A stretch of DNA of 15,366 bases from Candidatus Kerfeldbacteria bacterium. GTDB taxonomy: Bacteria; Patescibacteriota; Patescibacteriia; SBBC01. The DNA lies in the NCBI GenBank assembly GCA_016204645.1, contig JACQKI010000006.1, positions 1 to 15,366 on the forward strand, given 5' to 3'. The position numbers were made by a program, and so were the translations under genes. Every line of letters begins with the position of its first letter. Positions within the stretch are counted from its first letter, which is position 1. This document shows positions 1 through 7,544 of the stretch, in pieces. The notes beneath the pieces are model-generated. The model was not told where the DNA came from and did no database searches. It saw nothing but the letters and a program-made list of their open reading frames with translations.

Positions 1-2892
1 GATCTCTACCGACGGGTGATCAACCGCAACAATCGCCTGAAGCGTTTGATCGAGCTGAACGCGCCCGAGGTGATTCAGCGCAACGAGCGCCGGATGCTGC
101 AGGAAGCGGTTGACGCCCTGATCGACAACGGCGCACGGCACGGCAAGACCGTGACCGCCTCGACCGGCCAGAAGCGGATGCTCAAGTCGATCGCCGACAT
201 GCTGAAGGGCAAGCAGGGTCGCTTCCGACAGAACCTCCTGGGCAAACGCGTCGACTACTCCGGCCGTTCCGTCATCGTCATCGGCCCGCACCTCAGGCTC
301 AACCAGTGCGGCTTGCCGAAGCGTATGGCCCTCGAGCTGTTCCGGCCGTTCGTGATCTCGCAGCTGATCAAGCGCGAGATTGTCCACAACGTCCGCTCGG
401 CCGGCCGGTACATCGAAGCCGGCCACGCCATCGTCTGGGACATCGTCGAAGAAATTACTAAAGGCGCGCACGTCCTGCTGAACCGCGCGCCGACCCTGCA
501 CCGGCTCGGCATCCAGGCCTTCCAGCCGATCCTAATCGAGGGCAAGGCCATCCAGATCCACCCGCTGGTCTGCCAAGCCTTCAACGCCGATTTTGACGGC
601 GATCAAATGGCCGTCCACGTTCCGCTGACCGAAGAGTCAAAGCAAGAAGCCGCTGAGCTGATGCTGTCGTCGAAGAATCTGCTCAAACCGGCAACCGGCA
701 CGCCGGTGGTCAGTCCGCAGCAGGATATCGTTTTGGGCTGCTACTACATTTCTATCGTCAAGGACGACCCGAAACCGAAATCCTTTGCCTCGGAAGAAGA
801 AGCCATTCTGGCTCACAGCCAGGGTCGGATTCGCATACAAACCAAGATCCGTTGCCGAATCGACGGCGAGCTGACCGAAACCAGCGTCGGCCGAATATAC
901 TTCAACCGAATTTTGCCTAAAGAGCTGCGCTACGTCAATGAAGTCTTGAATCGTCGGACGTTGACCGAAATCGTCAGCCGTTCGCTGGCCGAACTCGGCA
1001 ACGACCGGACAGTCCAGCTGCTCGACGACATCAAGACCCTGTCCTTCGAGTACCTGACTCGTTCCGGAATTTCGTGGGGCATGGACGATCTCCAGGTACC
1101 GGCGGACAAGGCCAAGGTGATTGAGGCGGCCGAAAGGGAGGTTGACGAAATCCAGCAACAGTACGAGCTCGGATTGCTGACCGATCAGGAACGGCACGTC
1201 AAGGTCATCAACGTCTGGGCCCAGGCCAAGGAGCAGGTCACCAGCTTGAGCAAGGACTCGCTGGATCGTTTCGGCCCAGTTTTCGCCATGATCGATTCCG
1301 GGGCCCGCGGGTCGTGGGCGCAGATTTCCCAGATGATGGGCATGAAGGGCTTGGTCTCGAACCCGGCCGGAGGCACCATCGAGCTGCCGGTCAAACGGTC
1401 GTTCAAGGAAGGATTCGACGTCCTTGAGTACTTCATTTCCACCCACGGCGCCCGGAAAGGATTGTCCGACACGGCGCTGCGAACGGCCAACGCCGGCTAC
1501 CTGACCCGTCGATTGATCGACGTTTCCCAGGATATCGTGGTAACTCTCGACGACTGCGGCGACGATGTCGGTACGGTGTTAACCAAGGCCGAGAGCGAAG
1601 AAATGGGCGAGCCGTTGTTTATCCGGCTGCTCGGTCGATCGGTGGTTGACGCAATTGTCGATCCAAAGACGAAAAAACCGGTGGTCAAGAAAAATGAATA
1701 CGTCACGCGCGACCACGAAGAGAAACTGACCAAGTTGGATTTGCCCGAGGTTCGCATTCGTTCGGTCCTGAGCTGCCGCGCGCGTCGCGGCGTCTGCGCC
1801 CGTTGTTACGGGTACGACCTAGGGTACAACCGGCCGGTGGCCATGGGTACGGCGGTCGGGATTATCGCTGCGCAGTCGATCGGCGAGCCGGGCACCCAGC
1901 TGACCATGCGGACCTTCCATACCGGCGGCGTTGCCGGCCAAGACATTACCCAGGGTTTGCCGCGGGTCGAAGAACTGTTCGAAGCGCGTCCGGTCAAGAA
2001 GCCGGCCTTCCTGAGCGAGGAGCACGGGCAGGTGACGGTCGAAGATGCGACCGACCACAAGGTGGTCAAGGTCCACTACCGCGGGGAGAAACTGGAGGTG
2101 CACGAGCTGCCGAAAAAAGCTAAGTCGGGAAAAGCCGCGGCGGCCGGGAAAATGACCTTGACGCCTAAAGTTAAGGACGGCGCGAAGGTTAAAGTCGGTA
2201 CGGTCGTGGCCGTGATCGGCGACGAGGAGCGCGTGGCTGCGACCACTGGCCTGGCGCGGGTGACCGGCTCGTCGGTGACCATCGTGTCCGAACAAGACGC
2301 CATCAAGGAGTACAACGTGCCGACTGACTACGCGCTGTGGATCAAGGACGGCGACCTGGTGTCTCCGGGCACGCCGCTGACCGACGGTTCGTTCAACCTG
2401 TTCGAGCTGTTTCGAATGCAGGGTCGCGCGGCGGTTCAGAAGTACGTCATCCGCGAAATTCAATACATCTACTCGTCGCAAGGACAGAAACTGAACGACA
2501 AGCACATCGAAGTTATCGTTCGCCAGATGTTCTCGCGGGTGTACGTGGTCGACGCCGGCGATACCGACTTACTGGCTGGGGAGATTATCGAGAAGACCGT
2601 CGCCGACGTGGCCAATGCAGAAGCTACGAAAGCCAAGCAGCAGCCGGCAAAAGTCGAGCAGCTCCTGCTCGGCATTACCAAAGCCAGCTTGACCACCGAA
2701 AGCTTCTTGTCAGCCGCCTCGTTCCAGGAAACCGCCCGGGTGTTGATTGACGCGGCAGTCAGCGGCAAAGTCGATTACCTGCGCGGATTGAAAGAGAACG
2801 TTATCATCGGCAAACTGATCCCGGCCGGTACCGGCTTTCGCGACGTTGACGACCTGTCAAACGTCGATGAATCGTCGATCATGACGGTGTAG
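1..2892 (+). CDS. rpoC: DNA-directed RNA polymerase subunit beta' (5'-truncated by window edge)
   Basis: Largest catalytic subunit of RNA polymerase. The reading frame is open from base 1, with family-like residues DLYRRV before the GTG at 16, so the true start lies upstream and about 250-260 residues are missing. Seen directly: the catalytic Mg motif NADFDGD encoded at 583-603 with all three aspartates; the bridge-helix region with [17 protein letters not shown] around 1438-1490; the second zinc site with four cysteines (DDCG near 1555, then C-X6-C-X2-C at about 1770-1805); and the trigger loop with [16 protein letters not shown] near 1885-1930. The trigger loop runs straight on to [12 protein letters not shown], so the large SI3 insertion of E. 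coli is absent. The implied full length is about 1220 residues, as in Gram-positive and CPR enzymes. rpoB is expected just upstream but is not visible. No convincing intrinsic terminator follows the stop. Confidence 0.98.
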   Translation, partial: DLYRRVINRNNRLKRLIELNAPEVIQRNERRMLQEAVDALIDNGARHGKTVTASTGQKRMLKSIADMLKGKQGRFRQNLLGKRVDYSGRSVIVIGPHLRLNQCGLPKRMALELFRPFVISQLIKREIVHNVRSAGRYIEAGHAIVWDIVEEITKGAHVLLNRAPTLHRLGIQAFQPILIEGKAIQIHPLVCQAFNADFDGDQMAVHVPLTEESKQEAAELMLSSKNLLKPATGTPVVSPQQDIVLGCYYISIVKDDPKPKSFASEEEAILAHSQGRIRIQTKIRCRIDGELTETSVGRIYFNRILPKELRYVNEVLNRRTLTEIVSRSLAELGNDRTVQLLDDIKTLSFEYLTRSGISWGMDDLQVPADKAKVIEAAEREVDEIQQQYELGLLTDQERHVKVINVWAQAKEQVTSLSKDSLDRFGPVFAMIDSGARGSWAQISQMMGMKGLVSNPAGGTIELPVKRSFKEGFDVLEYFISTHGARKGLSDTALRTANAGYLTRRLIDVSQDIVVTLDDCGDDVGTVLTKAESEEMGEPLFIRLLGRSVVDAIVDPKTKKPVVKKNEYVTRDHEEKLTKLDLPEVRIRSVLSCRARRGVCARCYGYDLGYNRPVAMGTAVGIIAAQSIGEPGTQLTMRTFHTGGVAGQDITQGLPRVEELFEARPVKKPAFLSEEHGQVTVEDATDHKVVKVHYRGEKLEVHELPKKAKSGKAAAAGKMTLTPKVKDGAKVKVGTVVAVIGDEERVAATTGLARVTGSSVTIVSEQDAIKEYNVPTDYALWIKDGDLVSPGTPLTDGSFNLFELFRMQGRAAVQKYVIREIQYIYSSQGQKLNDKHIEVIVRQMFSRVYVVDAGDTDLLAGEIIEKTVADVANAEATKAKQQPAKVEQLLLGITKASLTTESFLSAASFQETARVLIDAAVSGKVDYLRGLKENVIIGKLIPAGTGFRDVDDLSNVDESSIMTV

Positions 2893-2991
2893 CATGGAGG
2901 ATTAGCGGTTTAGGGGTTTGGAGGTTTAGTCAGGTTCTGGTTGTCACTTTGGGGTTGACGACCGAGCCGTTTTTTGTCATGCCGCAAAAGG

Positions 2992-3020
2992 TTGACATCG
3001 TATTTTTCTGGGCGTAAGGT
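2992..3020 (+). promoter_or_regulatory. Possible upstream sigma70-type promoter
   Basis: A perfect -35 box TTGACA (2992-2997) is followed after 17 bp by TAAGGT (3015-3020), which keeps the first, second and last bases of the -10 consensus. It lies 28 bp before the stronger promoter at 3048, so the two could work in tandem. The -10 box is weak, so this is the less certain of the two. Confidence 0.4.
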
Positions 3021-3047
3021 TGCCGCGTCGGTCGCCGATCAACGGGC

Positions 3048-3076
3048 TCGACAACTGCAGATTCCTGTGTTATAAC
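3048..3076 (+). promoter_or_regulatory. Strong extended -10 promoter for the secreted-protein operon
   Basis: TCGACA (3048-3053, 5/6 match to the -35 consensus), a 17-bp spacer, and TATAAC (3071-3076, 5/6 match to the -10 consensus). A TGn extension precedes the -10 at 3068-3070. The predicted transcription start is near 3083, giving a leader of roughly 134 nt before the ATG at 3217. Confidence 0.7.
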
Positions 3077-3083
3077 GGCCGTT
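3074..3083. promoter_or_regulatory. Perfect 10-bp palindrome AACGGCCGTT over the -10/+1 (operator candidate)
   Basis: AACGGCCGTT is its own reverse complement. It overlaps the end of the -10 box and the predicted start site, the place where a repressor would block initiation. It is followed by three Ts. No candidate regulator gene is in the window, so an operator role is inference from position only. Confidence 0.35.
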
Positions 3084-3113
3084 TTTCGCAACCGGCGGGT
3101 CAGGTGGAGGCTG

Positions 3114-3157
3114 ACTCGCTCGTTGACATATCATCTTCTGTGAAACGAGGAGCGAGT
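3114..3157 (+). promoter_or_regulatory. Structured 5' leader hairpin upstream of the secreted-protein operon
   Basis: ACTCGCT (3114-3120) pairs with AGCGAGT (3151-3157), and CGTT (3121-3124) with AACG (3144-3147), leaving a 3-nt AGG bulge and a 19-nt loop. It lies inside the predicted leader, about 60 nt before the start codon. No T-run follows, so it is not an intrinsic terminator. It may affect mRNA stability or translation; it matches no riboswitch class that I recognise. Confidence 0.4.
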
Positions 3158-3202
3158 AGTTGGCGTTCCCTTTGGTCAAAGTAAGGGCAGCGGCGCATAA
3201 CG

Positions 3203-3209
3203 AAAGGAG
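3203..3209 (+). promoter_or_regulatory. Ribosome binding site that fixes the start at 3217
   Basis: AAAGGAG lies 7 nt before the ATG at 3217. Together with the signal peptide that begins at that ATG, it supports 3217 over the in-frame upstream TTG at 3160, which would put 19 extra polar residues ahead of the signal peptide. Confidence 0.75.
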
Positions 3210-3216
3210 CGCAGCC

Positions 3217-3948
3217 ATGAAGTGGAAGCTCGTCGTGATGCTGGCGTTGTTGAGTGCGATGCCGGGTCTGACCGCGGCCGACTTCTCAGCCAGGGTTCAG
3301 CGCGGAACGATCGTGCTCGGTGGCAATGAGATCACGAACTTCGATCTGACCGTGCACAACGGTCGGGTGATGATCAACGATCTCCAGGCTTACCCCTCGC
3401 CGTTGGCGAACGGGAAGCGACTCGACGCCGAGTCGGTATCGACGCTGGCCGAACAGCAACACAGTCTGAATACCATGGTTCGGGCGGCGGCGGTCGGTCA
3501 GCGCAAGCAAGGTGTTCCGGAGTCGCAGATCGCGTCTCGGGCTCGCGATGCCTTCGCGAATGCCAAGACGCTTGTTGATACGACCTGGATCAACCGAACC
3601 AGTGGAATGTTGTGGGTTAAGTGGAAAGACGGCTTTGCCGAGGAAGTGGATTTGTCCGAAGATCTTCCATCGGCGCAGCCGTCGCCCACGGTGCCGGAGA
3701 TCGTGGCTAGGTGTTGGCTGGAAGCGCTTGACGCTGGCGGGACTGTCTACGTCGGCGAGGGTTACGACCAAGGACACCTCGTCTGGCCGAAGCAGCTGCC
3801 GACGTTCAGGGATCAGCTGCGGCGCGCGACCTCAAGCAACCAGGTCGAGCGCGAGCAGGTCTCGCTGGTGTTCGTACGGAAGTACGGACCGATCATCCGC
3901 GATCTTCGATCGAAGCGTCCGTTGGACGCCTTCCGGGTGCGGAGGTAA
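3217..3948 (+). CDS. Secreted protein of unknown function, operon partner of the caspase-fold protein
   Basis: A 243-aa protein I do not recognise. It starts with a clear Sec signal peptide: MKWK, a hydrophobic core (about residues 5-17) and a likely cleavage after LTA (residue 20). The mature part begins with a beta-rich stretch (about 22-60), then a helical, Gln/Ala-rich middle (about 70-115), and ends in a strongly basic tail (from about 205). It has a single cysteine in the mature chain and no membrane segment after the signal. The stop codon is 3 nt before the ATG of the next gene, whose ribosome binding site GGAGG (3941-3945) lies inside this gene's last codons, so translation of the two is probably coupled. 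A role linked to the large caspase-fold protein, such as partner, chaperone or inhibitor, is inference from this linkage only. Confidence 0.85.
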   Translation: MKWKLVVMLALLSAMPGLTAADFSARVQRGTIVLGGNEITNFDLTVHNGRVMINDLQAYPSPLANGKRLDAESVSTLAEQQHSLNTMVRAAAVGQRKQGVPESQIASRARDAFANAKTLVDTTWINRTSGMLWVKWKDGFAEEVDLSEDLPSAQPSPTVPEIVARCWLEALDAGGTVYVGEGYDQGHLVWPKQLPTFRDQLRRATSSNQVEREQVSLVFVRKYGPIIRDLRSKRPLDAFRVRR

Positions 3949-3951
3949 ATC

Positions 3952-6852
3952 ATGCGCTATGCCCAGCGGTGGAGCATGCTCGCTGCGCTGGCCATGATCT
4001 TGCTTCCGTGCGCTGCGAAGGCGCAGAACAACGATACCCCGTCGGACATCCAGATGATTTGGCTCGAACCCTACATCGGACACCTCGGCGTGCAGGGCAC
4101 GAAGGCGGCTTCGGTCTGTGGACAGCAAGGGTACGTCGTGACTCTGATGCTGGCTGATTGGACCGTGCCGCCGATTACGGTTACCCAGGTAGTCAATGCT
4201 TGGCAGATTGGCGCCGGAGTGTGGGTGCAGAACACGCACGGTACAACCACGGGACACGCGATCCAGGCGTACCCGCTGACGTCGAGCGGACTGACCGCCC
4301 GCAACAGCGCCCTGACGGCGTACCAGAGCAGTCCGCCGCCAGGCGCTCAGCCAGGAGACGTCTACGCCGGACAGTCGTCAGGCGGGTACCACATCAGCGT
4401 GACTGCAGCCTACCTGGCGCGGGCGTTCTACGCCTGGCAGACTCTGGTGTTCAACGGCAGCTGCGAGGGTCACGCCTACAGCAGCAGCTGGGTCGGAGCG
4501 CGGGCTGTGCTGGACTACAACAACTGCCCGCTCAACGTCACCGTCCGTGCCGACGTCGATTCCGTCTTCACTCGGCTGAACGGCGAGCGGGGCCTGACTA
4601 ACCGGGCGCTGGCGTTCGCGATCCAGGGAACGACCGTGTCCTTCGGGGCATTCAGCAACCTCAACACCGTGCTGTCGCCGACCATCACCTCAGTCAGCTT
4701 GAATCCGAACACGACCGTCCGTTCCAGGACGCCGGTGACGATTCGGTTCGACTGTCCGATGGCGACGGACATCGCGGCGCCGTACGTAGTGCAGGACGAG
4801 GGCGCGGCGGCTGCCACGGGCTGGAACTGGACGAATCCGTACCAGCTCGACGGGTACGTCAGTCCGTATGTCAGCGGCAGCGGTGCGTTGAAGATCGTGG
4901 CCTTCGATCCCGGTAACGGGGTGATGCAGGGCGCGATGAGCGACGCCAGCGGCATTCCACTCGACGGCGATGGAGTCGGGCCCAACCGAGACAGTCGGCT
5001 GGTACCGGTGTTCTGCATCGCGGATAATCCGGCCAGCCTGGAAGCTTTTTCAGTCACCCGTCAACCGGACAGCGTCCGAGTGGAGTGGACTACCGGAACA
5101 GAGGCTCGGACTAGACTCTTCCTGGTGCAGCGAGCCGAAGGTCAAGGCGGACCCTACGCAACGGTGCTTGAGGTAACACCGCACGGTCCGGGCTCGTACG
5201 CAGTGTCGGATGCTGGTCAAAGCAGCGGCTTCTACCGTCTGCTCGAGGTGGAAACGGCCGGCGATACACTGCTCTTGGCCGACGATGAAGTGCGCGAACC
5301 ACTCGTTGTCGAACCGCTGTCCGGACCGTCGCCCGCGGCCATCGACAGCATCAGCCGCCGTCTGCAAGCCGAGTACCCCAGCCTGAACCACGTCCAGGAC
5401 ATCCAGCCGATCTACGGCATCACCTACGTCGGTCCGTCGGCTTGGGAAGACGAGCTGCAGCCGCTGATGTCACTCCGCCAATCGCAAGGACACGTGGTCA
5501 ACTTCGTGTCGTTGGAGTCACTCGGCGGTTGGACCGGGATTCAGCCGTACATCATCCAAGCCGTTCCGTACGGATTGTGGGCGGCCTGCCTGGTGGGACG
5601 GGCCGAAGACTCGGAATGGTGGAACCAATCCCAGCTCTGGATCAACGGCTGGGTACGACCAGCCTGGCCGGCCAACCCGCAGTGGAACATCATTTCGTCC
5701 TGGTACCAGCGGGACGTAGCTGACTCGCAGTACGTCAGCATGTCGTGGTTCCGTCCGTACTGGAACAGCGACTGGCCGTACGGTGACGTCGACGGCGATT
5801 CGATTCCAGAGATCGTCGTGACGCGCATTCCGGCTACGACTGAAGCCGAAGTGACGACCGCGGCGGCCAAGATCATCGCCTTCGACAACCTGAACACGAG
5901 CCAAGGTCGGGTGGCGGTGCTGTCTCAGGGCCGGAACTTCAACGGGAACAGCGGCCAGCAAGCGATCGATCAGGCCGAGAGCTTGGCGGTCAGGATTCCG
6001 GCGCCGTACACGGTCAGCAAGCTGTACGACTCGGAGGCCACCCAGTACACCTACACCCAGCGACGATCGATGTTTCTGTCGGCGGTCGGTTCTACGGCTC
6101 CGACCACTCGGGTCGTGGCCATGACCGTCACCGGGACGTCGACCAACCGCAACAACTGGCACTGGTACAGCCGGGTGCAAGGGGACAGCTGGAACAGCCT
6201 TCCGACCAACGCCGGCATCTGCGCCGTAGCTGCGCCAACCTGCGAGTTGGCCGGACACGACCGTCGGATCGACCCGGCGTACGGCATCGGCATGGATGTG
6301 ACGGCGCTGACGCTGTATCCGGACCGCGGACCAGCTTTCATCTGGGGATCCGGCACCGGCAGTACCCAGCCGACCAACGCCCCGCTCGGCGAGTCGTTCA
6401 TGGCCTACGCCTACCAGTACGGCGCTCGATCAGCTGCCGATGCGGCGCTGCGGACGGTTCGGAAGATTGCCGTTGAGAATCCGCTCTGGAAGTACCAGGC
6501 ACTGTCGACCGCGATTCTCGGCGATCCGGCGACGCGGTGGCCCGGCATGCAGATCGTGACCACCGACGTGGCGGACGGCGAAGGAAGCAAGCGGGTGTTC
6601 CTGGCCAGTCCGTATCCGAACCCGAGCCGGGGCGCGGTGCAGTTGCGCTTTGCGCTCGCACGTCCGGCTGAGGTCGAGCTGTCGGTCCACGATGTGAGTG
6701 GACGAAAAGCAGGCGTGGTAGCCGACCAGCAGTATCAGGCTGGCAGCCACACCGTTCACTTCGACAGCAACAGACTGAAGAGCGGGTTGTACTTCATCAG
6801 CCTCAAGGTCGGGACGACGGTCCTGACGCAGAAGATGATCGTGCTACGGTAA
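3952..6852 (+). CDS. Secreted multidomain protein with two caspase/gingipain-fold domains (C25-like) and a T9SS-like C-terminal domain
   Basis: A 966-aa exported protein. Residues 1-24 form a signal peptide (cleavage near AKA). About 30-200 look like a clan CD (caspase-hemoglobinase fold) domain: a hydrophobic strand leads to His96-Gly97 (VWVQNTHG) and another to Cys171 (LVFNGSC), the usual catalytic order and setting. About 243-355 resemble a bacterial Ig-like domain and about 360-447 an FnIII-like domain. About 485-870 match gingipain (peptidase C25): an acidic metal-site-like GDVDGDSIPEIVVTRIP (611-627), Cys764 after a hydrophobic strand (APTC), and a late LGDP (857-860). The place where C25 peptidases have His-Gly reads TGTS (727-730), so this second domain may be inactive. 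Residues 885-966, with YPNPSRG, are like the type A sorting domain of type IX secretion. Cotranscribed with the upstream gene. Proteolytic activity, if any, is more likely in the first domain. Domain calls were made by eye. Confidence 0.8.
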   Translation: MRYAQRWSMLAALAMILLPCAAKAQNNDTPSDIQMIWLEPYIGHLGVQGTKAASVCGQQGYVVTLMLADWTVPPITVTQVVNAWQIGAGVWVQNTHGTTTGHAIQAYPLTSSGLTARNSALTAYQSSPPPGAQPGDVYAGQSSGGYHISVTAAYLARAFYAWQTLVFNGSCEGHAYSSSWVGARAVLDYNNCPLNVTVRADVDSVFTRLNGERGLTNRALAFAIQGTTVSFGAFSNLNTVLSPTITSVSLNPNTTVRSRTPVTIRFDCPMATDIAAPYVVQDEGAAAATGWNWTNPYQLDGYVSPYVSGSGALKIVAFDPGNGVMQGAMSDASGIPLDGDGVGPNRDSRLVPVFCIADNPASLEAFSVTRQPDSVRVEWTTGTEARTRLFLVQRAEGQGGPYATVLEVTPHGPGSYAVSDAGQSSGFYRLLEVETAGDTLLLADDEVREPLVVEPLSGPSPAAIDSISRRLQAEYPSLNHVQDIQPIYGITYVGPSAWEDELQPLMSLRQSQGHVVNFVSLESLGGWTGIQPYIIQAVPYGLWAACLVGRAEDSEWWNQSQLWINGWVRPAWPANPQWNIISSWYQRDVADSQYVSMSWFRPYWNSDWPYGDVDGDSIPEIVVTRIPATTEAEVTTAAAKIIAFDNLNTSQGRVAVLSQGRNFNGNSGQQAIDQAESLAVRIPAPYTVSKLYDSEATQYTYTQRRSMFLSAVGSTAPTTRVVAMTVTGTSTNRNNWHWYSRVQGDSWNSLPTNAGICAVAAPTCELAGHDRRIDPAYGIGMDVTALTLYPDRGPAFIWGSGTGSTQPTNAPLGESFMAYAYQYGARSAADAALRTVRKIAVENPLWKYQALSTAILGDPATRWPGMQIVTTDVADGEGSKRVFLASPYPNPSRGAVQLRFALARPAEVELSVHDVSGRKAGVVADQQYQAGSHTVHFDSNRLKSGLYFISLKVGTTVLTQKMIVLR

Positions 6853-6974
6853 GGACACCGAAGCTTGTACTCTACTCGTCCATTAAGGACAGGGTTGCGG
6901 GTTTACGTCACGGACGATCGAACCCCAACCCCTACCTGAGTGTGTGAGTGAACCATAAAACTAGAGAGGGAACG

Positions 6975-6984
6975 AAAGGGGGTG
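6975..6984 (+). promoter_or_regulatory. Near-consensus ribosome binding site deciding the start of the small secreted peptide
   Basis: AAAGGGGGTG differs from the ideal AAGGAGGTG core by one base. The G-run ends at 6982, 8 nt before TTG 6991, which is ideal spacing. ATG 6985 directly abuts the site and GTG 6982 overlaps it, so TTG 6991 is the favoured start. The same 12-mer GAAAGGGGGTGA precedes the minus-strand gene that starts at 7919. Confidence 0.55.
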
Positions 6985-6990
6985 ATGACA

Positions 6991-7197
6991 TTGAAACAGC
7001 GTATCGCGTTGCTGACGGCGTTACTCGGTCTGCTTGGCCTGCTCGGCTTAGCCACCATCCAGGCGGTCCAAGCCATTGAGTGCGGTCCGAGTCCGACGTG
7101 GGGGTGCATCAAATGTAAGTACCACCCTAGCTGCGGGACGAATTCGCCAGCGCCCAACGAGAACAAGAACCAAGGACTCGTCGAGCTTGAAGCCTAG
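6991..7197 (+). CDS. Small secreted cysteine-rich peptide, unknown function
   Basis: About 68 aa from TTG 6991 (71 from GTG 6982, 70 from ATG 6985). The N-terminus is an obvious signal peptide: KQR, a Leu/Gly-rich core (LLGLLGLLGL), and a cleavage site at VQA. The mature peptide is about 40 residues, with four cysteines spaced C-X7-C-X2-C-X5-C in its first half and a polar, acidic tail (PNENKNQ). Four cysteines could form two disulfides or bind a metal; the sequence does not say which. There is a 138-bp gap after the upstream gene, with only a weak -10-like CATAAA at 6954-6959, so its promoter is unclear. The strong ribosome binding site, the signal peptide and the clustered cysteines make a chance reading frame unlikely. 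No family recognised. Confidence 0.65.
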   Translation: MKQRIALLTALLGLLGLLGLATIQAVQAIECGPSPTWGCIKCKYHPSCGTNSPAPNENKNQGLVELEA

Positions 7198-7246
7198 GCT
7201 GGTAGGACACAGGGGTTGATACTGAGGTGGGCAGCTGCCTGACCGG

Positions 7247-7275
7247 TTGTCTGCTGCGCGGACACAAGCTATCTT
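7247..7275 (+). promoter_or_regulatory. Promoter placing the transcription start on the ATG of the next gene (leaderless mRNA)
   Basis: TTGTCT (7247-7252, 4/6), a 17-bp spacer, and TATCTT (7270-7275, 4/6). The usual 6-7 bp from the -10 box to the transcription start lands on the A of ATG 7282. This would yield a leaderless transcript, which fits the absence of any Shine-Dalgarno sequence there. Confidence 0.45.
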
Positions 7276-7281
7276 GTTCTT

Positions 7282-7479
7282 ATGACCGAGGTACAACTGG
7301 CCCACGTCTCCGCCGACTATCAAACCGCCGAACACGGCAGCTTAATATACCACCCTACGCGCTTTGATGACCGGGCCGGATCGGTCGGACTTTTTTTCCT
7401 GCACTTCTACCCGCTGCTCCTGACCGTTGCCGGACTGCTGCTGTTCGCAGCTCTGCAGCTGCGAAAACGCGGGAGTTAA
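7282..7479 (+). CDS. Small tail-anchored membrane protein, unknown function
   Basis: A 65-aa protein. Residues 1-36 are polar with several histidines and acidic residues. Residues about 37-59 form one membrane helix (FFLHFYPLLLTVAGLLLF), and it ends with a short basic tail (LRKRGS). By the positive-inside rule the C-terminus is likely cytoplasmic, with the N-terminal part outside. No Shine-Dalgarno precedes the ATG; a promoter whose start site would fall on the ATG is the best explanation for its expression. A perfect terminator stem starts 13 bp after the stop, which supports it as a real transcription unit. No family recognised. Confidence 0.6.
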   Translation: MTEVQLAHVSADYQTAEHGSLIYHPTRFDDRAGSVGLFFLHFYPLLLTVAGLLLFAALQLRKRGS

Positions 7480-7492
7480 ACAGTCCATAACC

Positions 7493-7518
7493 AATAAACC
7501 CCGCTGCCGGGGTTTATT
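7493..7518. terminator. Perfect bidirectional intrinsic terminator between convergent genes
   Basis: An 11-bp perfect stem (AATAAACCCCG paired with CGGGGTTTATT) with a 4-nt CTGC loop. The A/T-rich ends of the stem act as U-tracts in either direction. It lies between the plus-strand gene ending at 7479 and the minus-strand gene ending at 7545, so it can serve both. Confidence 0.88.
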
Positions 7519-7544
7519 GATTTCTTGGTGTGACTGAGTCGGTC

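Larger units (their letters stand above)
2893..3216 (+). other. Intergenic regulatory region between rpoC and the secreted-protein operon
   Basis: This 324-bp stretch holds no convincing gene. From left to right it has a GGTTTAG-like G-rich patch (2896-2929), a six-T run (2970-2975) without a clear preceding stem, a possible promoter (2992-3020), a strong promoter (3048-3076), a 10-bp palindrome at the predicted transcription start (3074-3083), a bulged leader hairpin (3114-3157) and the ribosome binding site of the gene at 3217. It therefore works mainly as the control region of the downstream operon. Confidence 0.7.

Noticed and set aside
16..18. GTG as the start codon of rpoC
   Set aside because: Conserved RpoC residues (DLYRR) are encoded before it, and about 250-260 N-terminal residues including the first zinc site are missing, so the gene begins upstream of the window.
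637..1446. Long open frame (269 codons) on the minus strand opposite rpoC
   Set aside because: It lies wholly inside a strongly conserved gene, has no recognisable motif or ribosome binding site, and long antisense frames are expected in GC-rich coding DNA.
2961..2975. Six-T run as the rpoC terminator
   Set aside because: No stable GC-rich stem directly precedes it.
3160..3216. In-frame upstream TTG start for the 243-aa secreted protein
   Set aside because: ATG 3217 has AAAGGAG at 7 nt and begins the signal peptide; the extension would bury it behind 19 polar residues.
5518..6258. 246-codon minus-strand open frame opposite the caspase-fold gene
   Set aside because: The plus-strand frame has clear gingipain motifs; the antisense translation is Arg/Gly-rich low-complexity sequence typical of a shadow.
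6900..6940. tRNA-like T-arm on the minus strand (GGGGTTCGATCG)
   Set aside because: The flanking bases do not pair as a T-stem and no acceptor or anticodon arm can be drawn.
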